Source of the DNA: Fusarium oxysporum f. sp. lycopersici 4287
Taxonomy: Eukaryota > Ascomycota > Sordariomycetes > Hypocreales > Nectriaceae
Direction of reading: 5' to 3'
DNA length: 64,000 bases
NCBI RefSeq assembly: GCF_000149955.1
Contig: NC_030993.1
Span: 720,068-784,067, forward strand
The notes beneath the pieces were generated by a model. That model ran no database searches. It saw only the letters and a list, made by a program, of their open reading frames with translations, and was not told where the DNA came from. This document shows positions 32,875 through 44,278 of this stretch, one piece after another; position 1 is the stretch's first letter, and every line of letters begins with the position of its first letter. The position numbers and the translations under genes were made by a program.

Positions 32875-34505
32875 ATGTCGACACCAGTGAATGATTTTGC
32901 CTCTGAAGAGAGGCAGAATGTCGCATATGTAGAGTCGACGTCGTGGTTGGCCAAGATTCATCCGTATTTTAAGAATCCGGCTCATGTTTTGGTGCTCAAA
33001 CTTGACTGCTTGTTGCTGGTCTGGGCGTTCATTGCCGGTCTTTTCAAGGTATTTATCTATGTTTTTCTGCAAACTGGATGAAATTGACGACTTTATAGGA
33101 TATGGATCAATCTGCGACGACAGCTGCATATGTCTCAGGGATGAAAGAGGACCTCAAACTCTACGGCAATGAATTGGTTGAATTCACGACATATTTCTCT
33201 ATCGGATATGCCCTTTTCATCGTGCCATCTCAGCTCATCCAGACTCGCGTTCGACCATCTCTATTCCTCCCTCTATGTGAGATCATCTGGGGCTTATTCA
33301 CCCTCTTTACCTACAGAGCTCCAAATGCAAAGACTGTTTTTGCGCTGCGATTCTTCCTCGGTGTTTTTGAGTCTACGTCGTGGCCTGGCATTGTGAACCT
33401 GATCTTCAATTGGTATGATCACTAACCAAAATTATCCTGTTCCATGCGTTACTAACGTGCTATTAGGTATCGTCCCGAGGAGTTGGGAAAGCGATTGGCG
33501 ATCTTTGGCGTCAGCGGCGTCGCGGGAAACATGTTTCTTGGCATTGTTCAAGCCGCTCTCTACCGAAACCTCAACGGCGTGTCTGGTCTTGCTGGTTGGC
33601 AGTGGCTCTTCATTATCAGTGGTATAATGACTATTTTCTGGGGCCTCGTCGGTCTCGTCATCATTCCAGACTCACCCGCCATCACTCGTGCTCTTTGGCT
33701 GTCTGAATCTGAGAGAGAACTCTGTCGTCTTCGAATGAGCGATAGCGGCGTCAAGACCTCCAGAATCATCCCCTTAAAGACTCTGGTTCAAAAGATGAAA
33801 CTACTTGTCCTCAGCCCACTCTCATACCTATTTTTGGCAGGCTATCTACAGTTCGCATGGAGTCAGCGCGCAAACGCCTATTTCCTCCTCTTTCTAAAAG
33901 GTCTCCAAAACGCTGACGGAACACCCCGCTACTCAGTCTACACAGTCAACCTTATCCCACTTGGTGGCTACGCTATAAGCATAGTCTGTAACATTGGTCT
34001 TAACGCCCTCAGTGATTGGAAAGCCTGGCGCTGGCAAGTCAGCGTTGGCGCCGCCACTTTACAGCTCATCGCGACCTCGGTTCTCTCCGGGTGGCCTGAT
34101 TCGTGGAAGACTATTATGGCTTTCTACTTTCTCACCTTTGCTACGGCTGCTTGGGGCTATGCTCTCCTCGCGTGGTTGGCGGAGATCTTGAGGAAAGAGC
34201 CTGAGGTGAGATCGATTCTCGTGGCTATTGCTGTTACGCTTGTCTATGCTGGACATGCTTCTATACCACTTCGTGCTTGGCGGGTTAGTGATTCACCTAG
34301 ATATCCGGTTGGTTTCCCATTGGCTGCTGCGTTTAGTGTTGGAAGTATCGTGGCTATTATGGGAATGTGGTTCTATGTAAGGAAATATCCTGATATTGTG
34401 ACTTGGGGGCTGGATCCTGAAGCTGCCAAGGTCCGTGGCGAAGAAGAGATCATTCCAAGAGATGATGATCAGAAGACACCTGTGGAGAGAAGTGATCGAG
34501 TTTAG
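32875..34505 (+). CDS. MFS transporter, allantoate/pantothenate (Dal5) family
   Basis: Three exons (32875..33048, 33099..33412, 33467..34505) encode 508 residues. Introns of 50 and 54 nt; the second contains GTACTAAC-like branch sequence. About 12 membrane spans. LKLDCLLLVWAFIAGLFKDMD at the first span, GYALFIVPSQLIQTRVRPS, and RFFLGVFESTSWPGIVNLIFNWYRPEELGKR are hallmarks of the anion:cation symporter (Dal5-like) group. These plasma-membrane carriers import organic anions such as allantoate, vitamins or sulfonates. Given the divergent TauD gene, taurine or a related sulfonate is a reasonable guess, not a demonstration. Confidence 0.88.
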
Positions 34506-34806
34506 CTTTTGATAAGATGACCATATAACTGATATACAATTACGCTTTGTTCTAATTCACGACTAAAGTACATAAATGTCAGAACTGTGGGTCTCGAATT
34601 CAGGGGACAGACTGGTATCCTTCTTTCGTTCAAGGCTAGTGATTACTCTCACTGCATCATGATACAGACATCACGTTTCTTGGCCACATAATTGCACCTT
34701 CACTATCAAGCCGTGTTACGCATAGCCTCAAGTGTCATTTAATCATGATAAAAGTGAAATATAAAGCTACCTTAATATACACGAAAAGATGAAGGCGATG
34801 ACATCT

Positions 34807-36197
34807 TTATACAGCAGCCCATCTCTTAGCCGTCGATGTTGGCCCTCCCTCTCCTCCATCATAGCCAACAATAACCTGGTCAGTTCTCACTATGCCCTCC
34901 TTGGGGCTCTCTGGCCTAGACGAAGTAGTGCGGGATATCTTGTCAGCATCAACCATGTTTTCCTCGCTCCCTTCCTTCCCTTGGATCGTAAAACCATAAG
35001 TATCAACCTTCTTTCTTGGCTTGTCTTTCAGCTCGATGTCAGGTTGCTGCTGTCCGCTTTGCTTACTGTAGTCTTCGTATTGGTGCTTACCAGAGCCTTT
35101 CTTGGTGCTCCAGATGTTACGTCCCTTGAACATCTCAAGAATGGGCTGAAGCGCTGGTATACAGGCCGCGATGATGATCAGATTTCCTTCGACACTTAGA
35201 ATTTTGTAAGTTACTTGATGGGTCCTCGTATGCGATTCGATGGATTTACTTACGATGTCCAATACAGAGGGTCGCATAAATCGTCTAAGGCCTATTGTCA
35301 GTGTCCGGAATGTTGATCTTGTGATAACGACACACAGTTAACGTCTTGACTGGCCAGCATTGGAACTCCGGTTGCTTTAACAATTCTAATAGCGCCGCAC
35401 CTACATATGTCAGTCCAAAGTCAAGAGAGCATGATCCTCGTACTTACACCACTCCCATGCCGAGTGCAAGGCTGAGTATCAGCTTCTTCTTCAAAGGCAT
35501 GAGCAGCTTCCAAAGAGTGATTGCTGGGTACACAGCGAGGTAGAAGTCCAGAAACGCGGATATTGCTACCAGATGGTCAGTTGATGCCTCCATATTGTGA
35601 TAAGATCACAAGACTAACAGCTTGCCCAAAACGCCAGCCCTTCCAGTTTAGATGGCGCTAAACAATCTCTTGGCATTGTCAAGGTCCACAGGGCCCTTGA
35701 GGGAGTGCATTGCAAAAGCAAGGTGGTCACCATGGCCGTGAGAGACAGGCAGCAAATTATGCCCATGCTCCACAAGATCACCAGGTGTATTTTGCTAGGC
35801 ATGAGCAGTCGGTCTAGGAGAGCGATGACGGCCAGTTTAGGGAAGCCGAGCGTTTCGATACCTGGGACATACGCGGCCATCATCCACTTGATAGTGTTTT
35901 GTTTCTGTTCTAGGCTCAAGACATCGAAGTGTTTACCATTGCCCCAGTATACAGACATCGTGAAGAAGATGTTGGAAAGAATAGCGCATATCTGTTGTAA
36001 AATAGTCAATAGGGAGGTCTCATGAATGATAGAGGACTTGACGAGTAACTTGCAATTGACAGAACGATAAAATAGTCATCGATGAACAGCGTCCGATGAA
36101 CAGCTCCACGAACGAAGAGTCGAGAAAACACAAATAGAAGTGCCAAGACTGTGAATGTCCAGCAGACTGCAATTATCATTGGTCCCTTGTCATCCAT
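34807..36197 (-). CDS. rhodopsin-domain integral membrane protein (PTH11/SAT4-like)
   Basis: Six exons on the minus strand (36197..36054, 35991..35619, 35565..35448, 35400..35343, 35291..35254, 35194..34807) encode 372 residues. The first intron is GC-AG (GCAAGT...AACAG), needed to link FIVLSI to ICAILSN; the others are GT-AG of 47-59 nt. Seven hydrophobic spans and the fungal rhodopsin-domain signature are present: a first span after DKGPM, FIDDYFIVLS, SVYWGNGKHF, GFPKLAVIALLDRLL, FLDFYLAVYPAITLW, and VEGNLIIIAACIPALQP. The polar C-terminal tail has no CFEM domain. These proteins are plasma-membrane receptors or sensors, some needed for host recognition. Ligand unknown. Confidence 0.82.
35992..36053 (-). 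other. GC-AG intron in the PTH11-like gene
   Basis: 62-nt intron starting GCAAGT and ending ACAACAG. Using any nearby GT donor breaks the frame, while the GC donor joins two halves of the second membrane span without loss. Confidence 0.65.
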
Positions 36198-37082
36198 GTT
36201 GTCCAGGGCTCCAGTTCAGGCGCAATGGCACGAGAAAGTGGCCACCATAATGGAGAGTGTCTACTCTCTGGCCTGCTTCACCATTTAACAAAAGAAAACA
36301 GATACAGAGCCATCATTTCATTTTTCGCATGAGCATTAATTTCTCTTGTTGGTTACCTGCTTGATGCAAACCAACAAACAAACCTCGCCTCGGGGATAAG
36401 TGACAGGGTGCAGAGCTGTTGTCGACCCAACACCGTATGTGACATGCAGTTGAGATGTGATATCACGCATGTGAGACAAATTGCAAGCTTCGGACCTGTT
36501 ACCCGGACACTTGATCTGTACTCGAATGCTAGGCCAGGAGTGGTTCCGTAAAGTTCATCTCAGCCTCCACTCCATCGCCATACCCCCAGATAGAATCAAA
36601 AGGAAAAAGTAATGTGCAACTTCAACAAAAGTTACCAAACAAAAGGCCTTGACGGATAAACACTCTTGTCACATTTATTAGCAGCCAGCAACACAACCAA
36701 CAGTGAACATGGGTACAACCAACATATTTGTGAAGTCGGAAAACCTGCTCCGTGTTCCACTTTGCAATATCATTGGTAGCTGGACTCGGTAACATGATCA
36801 AAAGGAAGATATACCCCATGAATGCAACCTGGAATGACTTGGTATCGTACGTGCAAGCCAGAACCAACAAGCACTACTCCGTCCAACGGAGCAACCCCTC
36901 CAATCATGGCCATATCAGCAGGACATTGACTAACCGAGATACCTGTTTTTTTTTTTTTTTTTTTTCAATATAAGTTGAACTCAATTGTGTGTCTGCTAGA
37001 CGTATAACCCCTTGCTATTACTCCTGGATTGCCACCCTAACCTTTTCTGTTCTTGATTTTTACGAAACTCGCCTACAACGTC
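36198..37082. other. divergent intergenic region with a 20-T run
   Basis: About 885 bp between the PTH11-like gene and the methyltransferase. A run of 20 T lies at 36946-36965, about 120 bp before the methyltransferase ATG. I found no target-site duplication around it, so it is more likely a promoter T-tract than a retroelement tail. Confidence 0.4.
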
Positions 37083-38588
37083 ATGGCTGAATCTGTCGAT
37101 CTCTCGTTCGCAACGCGGCCCGGAAATATCGATGCCGTAGGAGACCTGATTCAGGAGTTATCCACCCTCCAGAGGGATCTTAATCATAGGGACGAAAATA
37201 TTCGCCAGACGATGCTTGTCAAAGCTCGGACGCTTGTCCATTCCCTTCAAACACCCCGCGAGATCATGGTACAGCACACATGGGCTGACGTACGTTGACT
37301 TCGCCGTTACTTAACCCTACAATCTGACAATTAGAAGCCAGGATTGAATGCAGTGCTCATCACTGGAGTTGACATAGGACTCTGGAAACTCATGGTTAAG
37401 AATGGTGCTGATAAGGCTCAAAAGGCGGAAGATCTTGCGAGATCTCTAGGCATGGAAACCATTCTTCTAGGTCAGTAGTGAGATTCAGCATGGATCAGTC
37501 ATAATTAATGTTTCCTGATGATAGGACGTCTCCTACGCCATGCTGCTGCCATGGGGCACCTCCAAGAAGTCGGGCAAGACGAATACAAACTCTCGAGTTT
37601 CACCAGGTCATTGAGCCTCGATGTCATTGGTGATGGGTATCTCGCACTGTATGTAGTGCTAAAAAGAAAACGTCTTCCACAACTAGATTACTGATATTCC
37701 CAAGACTCGGCGGGATTGGTCGCAGCCCAATCGAGTTCTACAAGTTTCTCCGCCAGACTCAGTGGAAGAACCCAACCGATGCGAGTCATACTGCGATGCA
37801 CGTATCTTACGACACTAACTTGCCAAACTGCTTTGAGTATTTGAGATCCATTGGGCTAGGCCCTCAAGCAAATAATCACAGTTCGTACATCATCATTCCG
37901 TTAGTAAAAGTATGGATGCTGATATCAGACAGTGGGCGGCTACAGACAAGGTCGATTACCCTGGATGCATCCTTCGCTCTACCCTGTTGAGGAGACCCTT
38001 TTCCCAGGGACAGATGGATCGCCTGACGCCCCGCTATTAGTTGATGTTGCCGGAGGTCTTGGACACGATATCCACGAGTTCAAGAAGTTTTACCCTAACC
38101 ACCCCGGAGTGAGTTCCACATTCACCGTAAGGGCAACCACTACTGACAAACTACTCAAGAAGCTGGTCCTTCAGGACCTACCAGTCGTTATCAATGACGT
38201 GAAGGATATCGATCCTTCGATAGAACTAATGCCGCATGACTTTCTGACCGAGCAACCCATTAAAGGCGCAAGAGCATACTTCATGCACTCGATTCTCCAC
38301 GACTGGCCAGATGATGTATGCCACAAGATCCTGGCTCGTCTTGCAGAAGCCATGAAGCCTGGGTATAGCAAACTTCTTATCTTCGAATGTGTTATTCCAC
38401 GAACGGGAGCATACTGGGAGGCTACAGCTGGTGATATCCTCATGATGACGCCGCTTTCAGCTCTTGAGCGTACAGAGGATAATTGGTACCAGTTGATTGA
38501 GGGAAGCGGATTGAATCTCAAGATCGTCAAGTTTTGGAAGTGTGGAGTTGCTAGTGTTGAAAATCTTATTGAGTGTGAGCTTGTATAG
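37083..38588 (+). CDS. O-methyltransferase (SAM-dependent, fungal secondary-metabolite type)
   Basis: Six exons (37083..37289, 37335..37470, 37525..37648, 37705..37880, 37933..38108, 38160..38588) encode 415 residues. The five introns are 45-56 nt; one donor is GTCAGT, and the last intron (51 nt) is frame-neutral, so an unspliced form would stay open. The SAM site is LVDVAGGLGHD near residue 250 and the catalytic His is His320 in HSILHDWPDD, with ENLIECELV near the end. This is the plant-COMT-like class 2 O-methyltransferase family used in polyketide and other natural-product pathways. No backbone synthase is in the window, so the substrate is unknown. It is convergent with the chitosanase. 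Confidence 0.88.
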
Positions 38589-38714
38589 AGGACCAAGCAG
38601 CGAATAACATTACAAAACACTCTATTCACCCGCGTTCTACATAAATCCATGCACATATAGCTACTTCTTGCTGTTGGAGAGAACTATCGGCAAAATAATA
38701 TCGATTCCTTATCC

Positions 38715-39512
38715 TTACAGCTTAGCGACCAGCTTGTCTCCCAAAGCCCTTATGCTCTTGGAGAAATTGGCACGGCTCGTAGTCTTCCAATCAGCACCAT
38801 TCTTTCCAGGAACAGCCTCGTCACCCCTAAAGGCAAGATATAGAACATCCTTCTCACCATGTCCCATGTCTCCATTGAGGCCCTGGTTCGGGAAGCAAAG
38901 CTCCGCCAGAGAAATCGAAGCCTCGCCGGTGGAAGTGCCTCCGTTGGTATCTCCCCAGATGCCGTAGTGCTATGAAATGTTAGAAGGAGATGCATGACAG
39001 ACATTTTGAGAAACTTGCCACTTCACCGTTACAAACCACGGCCATGACACTCAGTGGCTTAATACCATGCTGCTGAGGATCGAAAGATGGAGAGGCTCCC
39101 TCGTTGCCGAAAACCACGTAGGGATGAATATTTGCATCCAAGTCAGAGATGCCGTATTGGTTGACAGTGTCCTTGAATGCAGTCTCGCCCTGTCCGGTCG
39201 GGTCGTTCGAGCAAGCACCTGCATGGTTGTTGGCGCCATCGCAGTCAATATCCATATTGTCGTAGTTTCCGTCTGACCCTTTAAGAAAGACAGCTCCTGG
39301 GATATCACCACAGTATCTGGCGCCCTCGGGAAACCTGTCAGAAAGGCGGTTGGAACACGAGCCAGCCTGTTCTGTTATGAGAGTTGTATCTGTGAGTGAT
39401 GGGGTAGATTTACCTTATGGTTATCGTAAATGGACTTCAGGTTTTGGGGGAGCTGGTAAGCAGAAGCTGCTGTACTCAGCGTAAGGGTGGTAATAATAGT
39501 ATAAGAATGCAT
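38715..39512 (-). CDS. GH75 chitosanase
   Basis: Three exons on the minus strand (39512..39414, 39366..39019, 38969..38715) encode 233 residues. The first 18 residues are a signal peptide (ending ASA-YQLP). The GH75 core is clear: [19 protein letters not shown], with the acidic residues expected for catalysis, then [10 protein letters not shown] and [20 protein letters not shown]. The second intron appears to be GC-AG (GCAAGT...CATAG); a weak GTGGCA donor three bases upstream would also keep the frame but drops a conserved Val. The enzyme is secreted and hydrolyses chitosan, possibly remodelling its own wall or attacking other fungi. A TATAAAA box lies about 100 nt upstream (39614-39620). Confidence 0.92.
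38970..39018 (-). other. GC-AG intron in the chitosanase gene
   Basis: 49 nt from GCAAGT to TTTCATAG with a CTAAC branch site. Retains the Val of NGEVHYGIWG, which homologs as I recall also have. Confidence 0.6.
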
Positions 39513-39613
39513 GGCTGCCTTGGTATCTGGAGTGAGAGAACTACTGGCTTGATAGAGATGAGAGCCCAGAAATGCTTTGCTGTTGCACAGAATATCAAAG
39601 GGAGGCTTGAAGC

Positions 39614-39620
39614 TTTTATA
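39614..39620 (-). promoter_or_regulatory. TATA box of the chitosanase gene
   Basis: TATAAAA on the minus strand, about 102 nt before the start codon. Confidence 0.5.
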
Positions 39621-41665
39621 TCTGGTTTGGACATTCTCATCCCTGAGTCTATTTACGATTCAACACGGATGAAGTACACTCTGCCCCTAGTTTCGAGTTC
39701 TTCATATGATATTGTTCGATGATGATCGACCAGTCTCGGGTACGTCCGACCTGCCGAACTGCCGAAGTGTTTTGACTTACTGACCACTTAGCCTTGATAG
39801 GAAACTCAAAGCAAGACCCTGGAGTTCTCTGGCAATGCCTTGTTTGAACCGGCCCTATTTCTTATCCAGGGGAACTAGGACGTAGGGCTAAATCAACTTG
39901 ATCTTACAGTTGGGGCCATGTCCTTCAAAAGGCATCCAAGTGACAGGTAATAGCGACTTGTATCTCAGCGAAAGCTTCCATTAGTAATCGCTGGCATCAT
40001 GAAACGATGGGCAAAGTTTGAAGGGTTCATTCTCGGGATGCCCGATAGGCGCTAGTTATGGCCCTTGAAGCGTACGGATCCTGACGTTCGAAGACGACCC
40101 TTGATCCGTGACAGTTCATTCGGAGTGGCATCTGGCCGAGGAAGCAAAGATCACAGGTTTATAAGGAAGCCCTGTTAGCTGAATACTCCCATAAGTGCAA
40201 GCATACATATCCTTGCACCGCAACTAAGATACCTACATGATGATGGATTTGAATATGTTATCGAGCTTATTGTCACTCTTCCAGGTTACGAAGGATTCTT
40301 TCGAGTCTATGTCAACATCTGTGGGGATGGGGGGGGCCTGGCTTTTGATAATCCAACCAAAGTTCCACGTTCTTGTCCCATCTTTATTAAGTCGGCATCA
40401 ACTGCCGCTAGGAAGATGATCCTTCGTCGGTATTAGGCCCGCTCTATTTTAGTGTCGACCAGGTTCGATACTATCCATCGGAGGAATTACAAGCCACACG
40501 ACTAAACTCTGGACAGCCAAATAATAACAAGGACAACACTTTTACTTACAATATACGCTTTCTTATACTCTCTCGTAATAACTAACAAGCAGATTTGTAT
40601 TCCAGCAGGCCCATTAAAGCTACGTAGGTAGAGATCAATAGGTGGGGGGACCCCAAGAATTTCATCTCGTCTTGCCTGTAGCATTACCAGCGGCCCGCTA
40701 ACTTGGTTCTGGCTATCCCAGCATACCCCTGTCTCTTCTTTTAGGGCTGAAAAGAACATAAAAGTCTAGACAGCTACACTATCAAACCATTTTCTCGGCA
40801 AGTCCCTAGTTGGTAACCCGTATTACACCTCGGGCTGTCAATTATTGGCTTACTTTGTATGCTTTTACCTTTTCACTACTCAGAGTTAGACTAGCCAGGC
40901 AGGTAACAATTATCATAGAGTCAGTATGAAGATATCCGGAGAGGCCGGCTATAATGTAACGTCGGCCTCTACTCGGCAATCTGCATGCAGGGCAATGATC
41001 GTGGTGGTATGATCGTCGCTCAAAAAGGAAGTTCCATTGTCTCTCCACACAATAGTTCCCCTGGGATCGGCCGCCCAGCCTGATCATCAAGCTTGTGTTC
41101 AACGACATCAATAGGTAATTGGTAACGTAACATACACTTTTGAGATGAGAGCCAATGAATGGCCTTCTTTCAATGCCGAAACTCTGAAATTCTCCTGTTC
41201 CTTAACTCAGTCCGGGGTGAAGCTAGCCCAATCGAGTATCCCATAAACAGACCCAAGCACGTTTCGAAACGTGGATCGAAATTCGAAGGGGTACACTAGT
41301 GCGAGAAGTATTGAGTATTTCAGAAACTGAGAACACAGAAACATATTGCAAAAAGGGAAATCCGTATCAATTCTTCGGGAAATGAGTTCACCCTCAAGAC
41401 ATGAGGAGTGCATGAAGTATCACCACAAAGTTGAAATGCCCGCTTACTCAATGGCCTCGAACTTCCACGATGGCATGATCTGGGGTACTTTAATGCAACT
41501 TAACGGGCCGAATAAGCTCAATGCCCTGATCAGCTGGCCCTATGCAGTAGGTTGAAGGAAAGAAATGGCGAGAAAGTAGGCTGAGACAAATAAGCGGAGT
41601 TTGAAATGATCGGCATCATGTGAGGCTGAGGTGAATAGCCTATACACTGAACAAATTACCCTCAG
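39621..41665. other. gene-free 2-kb stretch between chitosanase and glucanase
   Basis: No convincing gene. Open frames on the minus strand (40502-40759, 40842-41111) and plus strand (41346-41555) have no family features. The two flanking glycoside hydrolase genes are divergent, so both promoters lie here; a TATATAT box at 41666 belongs to the GH5 gene. Confidence 0.4.
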
Positions 41666-41745
41666 TATATATCTACACTATTCTTCACGATAGCCTAGTT
41701 ATCCTCATTCTCATCTCGCCATTCTTGCAGCAGCTTCTCATCAAG

Positions 41746-43084
41746 ATGCATTGTTCGACCCTTCTTCCCTTGATCCTCGCTGGCTCCGCATCAGCATGGC
41801 TTCCTCATGAGCGCGACCTGGCCGCGTTTAATCAGACTGCTCGCCACGAACAACTTGGGAAACGATTCAAGCCAAACTTACCCAGCGGTGTAACAAAGAT
41901 CCGTGGTGTCAACTTCGGCGGTAAGTGAAAGGCATCTCCTCCGACACACGTTGCTGATATGCATAGGCTGGCTTGTCTGTGAGCCCTGGATGCAGCGAGA
42001 TGAGTGGGCAAACGTCCTCAAGTGCGGCGACTCTGTATCCGAGTTCGACTGCATGCGCGATCACTACTTAGGATCAAACCGCGAAACTGGCAACAATCGC
42101 TTCGAACAGCATTGGAAGAACTGGATCAACCCCGCAACTGTCCAGTCCGTCCATGACGTAGGACTCAACACCATCCGAATCCCCATCGGATACTGGTCCT
42201 ACACTGATATCGTCGACAAGGCTAGCGAACCTTTTGCTGATGGCAACCGCATGCTTCCTTACCTCGACGCTGTCGTCCAAAAGGCTGCTGACCTCGGAAT
42301 CTATGTCATCATTGATCTTCACGGTGCTCCTGGAGGCCAGCAGGAAGATGTCTTCACTGGCCAGAACAACAAACCAGCTGGTTTCTTCAATGACTACAAT
42401 TTTGGCCGTGCGCAGAAGTGGCTTGCTTGGATGACGAACCGTATTCACACCAACTCTGCTTACTCAACCGTCGGTGTAATCGAGGTCCTCAACGAGCCTG
42501 TTTCTCGCCATGATGCGAACAACCGCTATCCTGCTCCCGGCGAGGACCCAGGCTTGATTCAGAAGTACTATCCTGCCGCCCTCAAAGCCGTCCGTGACAC
42601 CGAAGCATCTCTCAAAGTCCCCGATAACAAGAAGCTTCACGTTCAGTTCATGTCCAGCAAATGGGACTCCGGAAACCCCCGCTCCGTATCCTCCGTAGCC
42701 AACGATCCCTACACTGCTTTCGACGACCATAACTACATTGGTTTCGCTCTTGGTAACGACAACGGCGATCAGTACAAGCTCATGCACAGCGCTTGCACTG
42801 ACTCTCGCCTCGTTAGCGGCCAGGACTTTACTTTCACTGGTGAATGGAGTATGACTTCGAACGCTGATTGGCATGACAAGAATTTCTTTAGCAAGTTCTT
42901 TACGGCTCAGCAGCAGCTGTATGAGAAGCCTGGTATGGCGGGGTGGATTTACTGGACTTGGAAGACTGAGACGAATGATCCGAGATGGACGTATTCTTAT
43001 GCGACGTATCTGAATTACATTCCTACTGATGCTGCTGGCCTAGAGAAGAATGTCTACCAAGACGTTTGTGCTGGTTATCGATAG
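41746..43084 (+). CDS. GH5 glucanase, endo-beta-1,6-glucanase (ExgB)-like
   Basis: Exons 41746..41920 and 41967..43084 with a 46-nt intron encode 430 residues. Signal peptide residues 1-18 (ending SASA-WLP). The GH5 core has RGVNFGGWLVCEPWM, IRIPIGYW and YVIIDLHGAPG, the acid/base Glu235 in VLNEP and the nucleophile Glu351 in TGEWS. The WLPHERDLAAFN start and the EPWM and DLHGAPGGQ details are closest, from memory, to fungal endo-beta-1,6-glucanases rather than exo-beta-1,3-glucanases, but the subfamily needs a tree. Secreted; acts on fungal wall glucan. ATG at 41746 preferred over an upstream TTG. Confidence 0.85.
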
Positions 43085-43114
43085 ATTCAACTTGTCGTTT
43101 CTTGTCGAGAATCA

Positions 43115-43240
43115 GGGGCTATGGGAAAGCTCTTGGCACTAAACTAGGTAGTCTAAAGGTCTACTCAGTCTATACTAAATTTACCTGGGTCTTTTTATGA
43201 TTTAGGAAAGGATATTCCAAGTTTCCTTGCCTCCTCTTGA
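43115..43240. repeat. MITE-like repeat, copy A (degraded)
   Basis: Shares the inner TATACTAAATTTACCT...GATTTAGG and the right end AAGTTTCCTTGCCTCCTCTTG with copy C at 53115-53246. The left end is poorly preserved. It lies just after the GH5 stop codon, so it is part of that gene's 3' region. Confidence 0.5.
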
Positions 43241-43393
43241 CACGCTATCTCAAGAAACTCTTGGGCCTTTTTTATATTGATTATTCGTATTGCGATCAAC
43301 TAAATGGCCGTCTTTGAGTTCATGAATATATGTTCCATGTACTTGCCCTTAAAAAGTTAGGGCATCCATTCATGATCATTTCATCGCACTCGT

Positions 43394-44052
43394 CTATTGA
43401 GCTTCAATTCTTGCTCCAAAGACCTCCAAAGCCTTCTTGCTAGCCTCTCTCGCATTCATCCTCTCAAAATATCTGACAACATTCTTCCTCCCGGGATGAA
43501 GTATCCATGGTGCCATACCTGTGGTCTTTCCCTTCGTCAGACTGTAGAAGTGAACATCCGCCGCCGAAAACCTCTCCCCACAAAGATACTTCTTTCCCTC
43601 CAACTGCTCATCCAGCAGGTTCAGATACTGCTGAATAGTAACCTTCTGTGCCAATCTCGCCTCCGGGATAGGAATTCGATGTCCTATATCAAAGTCTGCA
43701 GTGTCCGGATCATTGCGGACCCATGAAATGACAGGTTGTGCGATTTCTAGATCCATCCGTCTAAGCCACATGCGCGTTTCGGCACGTTCCAGGGGTGTTT
43801 CGCCAAAGAGTGATTTGCCGCCTTGGGCGATCTCATATACTCGCAGATGGCGGTAACTTCAGTTAGGACAAATCCATTATCGAGAACGAGCGCGGGAACC
43901 TCGCCACGTGGGTTGATCTTTCGATATTCAAGGCCTCTGTTTTCCATGTTCATGACGTCGATGGTCTCGACGTCAAGGCTTATGCCACCTCTTTCGAGTA
44001 CGAAGAGGCGAAGAACCATGGGGTTGGATGCTGGGGCGTCATAGAGCTTCAT
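43394..44052 (-). pseudogene. glutathione S-transferase gene with one frameshift
   Basis: The N-terminal thioredoxin-like domain starts MKLYDAPASNPM at 44052 and runs to VLTEVTAICEY with the usual PRGEVPALVLDNG block. At about 43835 the frame breaks. From there the correct protein (EIAQGGKSLFGETPLERAE, then MWLRRMDLE and the helical C-terminal domain) reads in another frame to the stop at 43394. One missing base explains the break; no intron fits. If the base is an assembly error, the gene would encode a normal GST of about 220 residues that conjugates glutathione in the cytosol. A TATATAAAA box lies about 95 nt upstream (44143-44154). Confidence 0.75.
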
Positions 44053-44278
44053 TGCTGCTCGGATATGAGAAAACTATTACAATTTCAATGATTTGGAAGA
44101 TGAAAGAACAAGATGGAAGGCTGGACTTCTGTCAACAGTGACGTTTTATATATCATCAAGCCAAATAGAGTTTTGGCCCCCTACATCTCATGTAAGCCCG
44201 AGACCTAGTCAACGTTGTCTCAGATTCAGGATATAAAAGGAACTCTACAACTGCATTAATCTGATGAGCCGCACTGGC

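Noticed and set aside
36946..36965. 20-T run as the tail of a minus-strand retroelement
   Set aside because: No target-site duplication and no repeated body found beside it; a promoter T-tract is simpler.
40502..40759. minus-strand open frame with VPPPIDLYLRSFNG
   Set aside because: No family features and no splice context; not supported as a gene.
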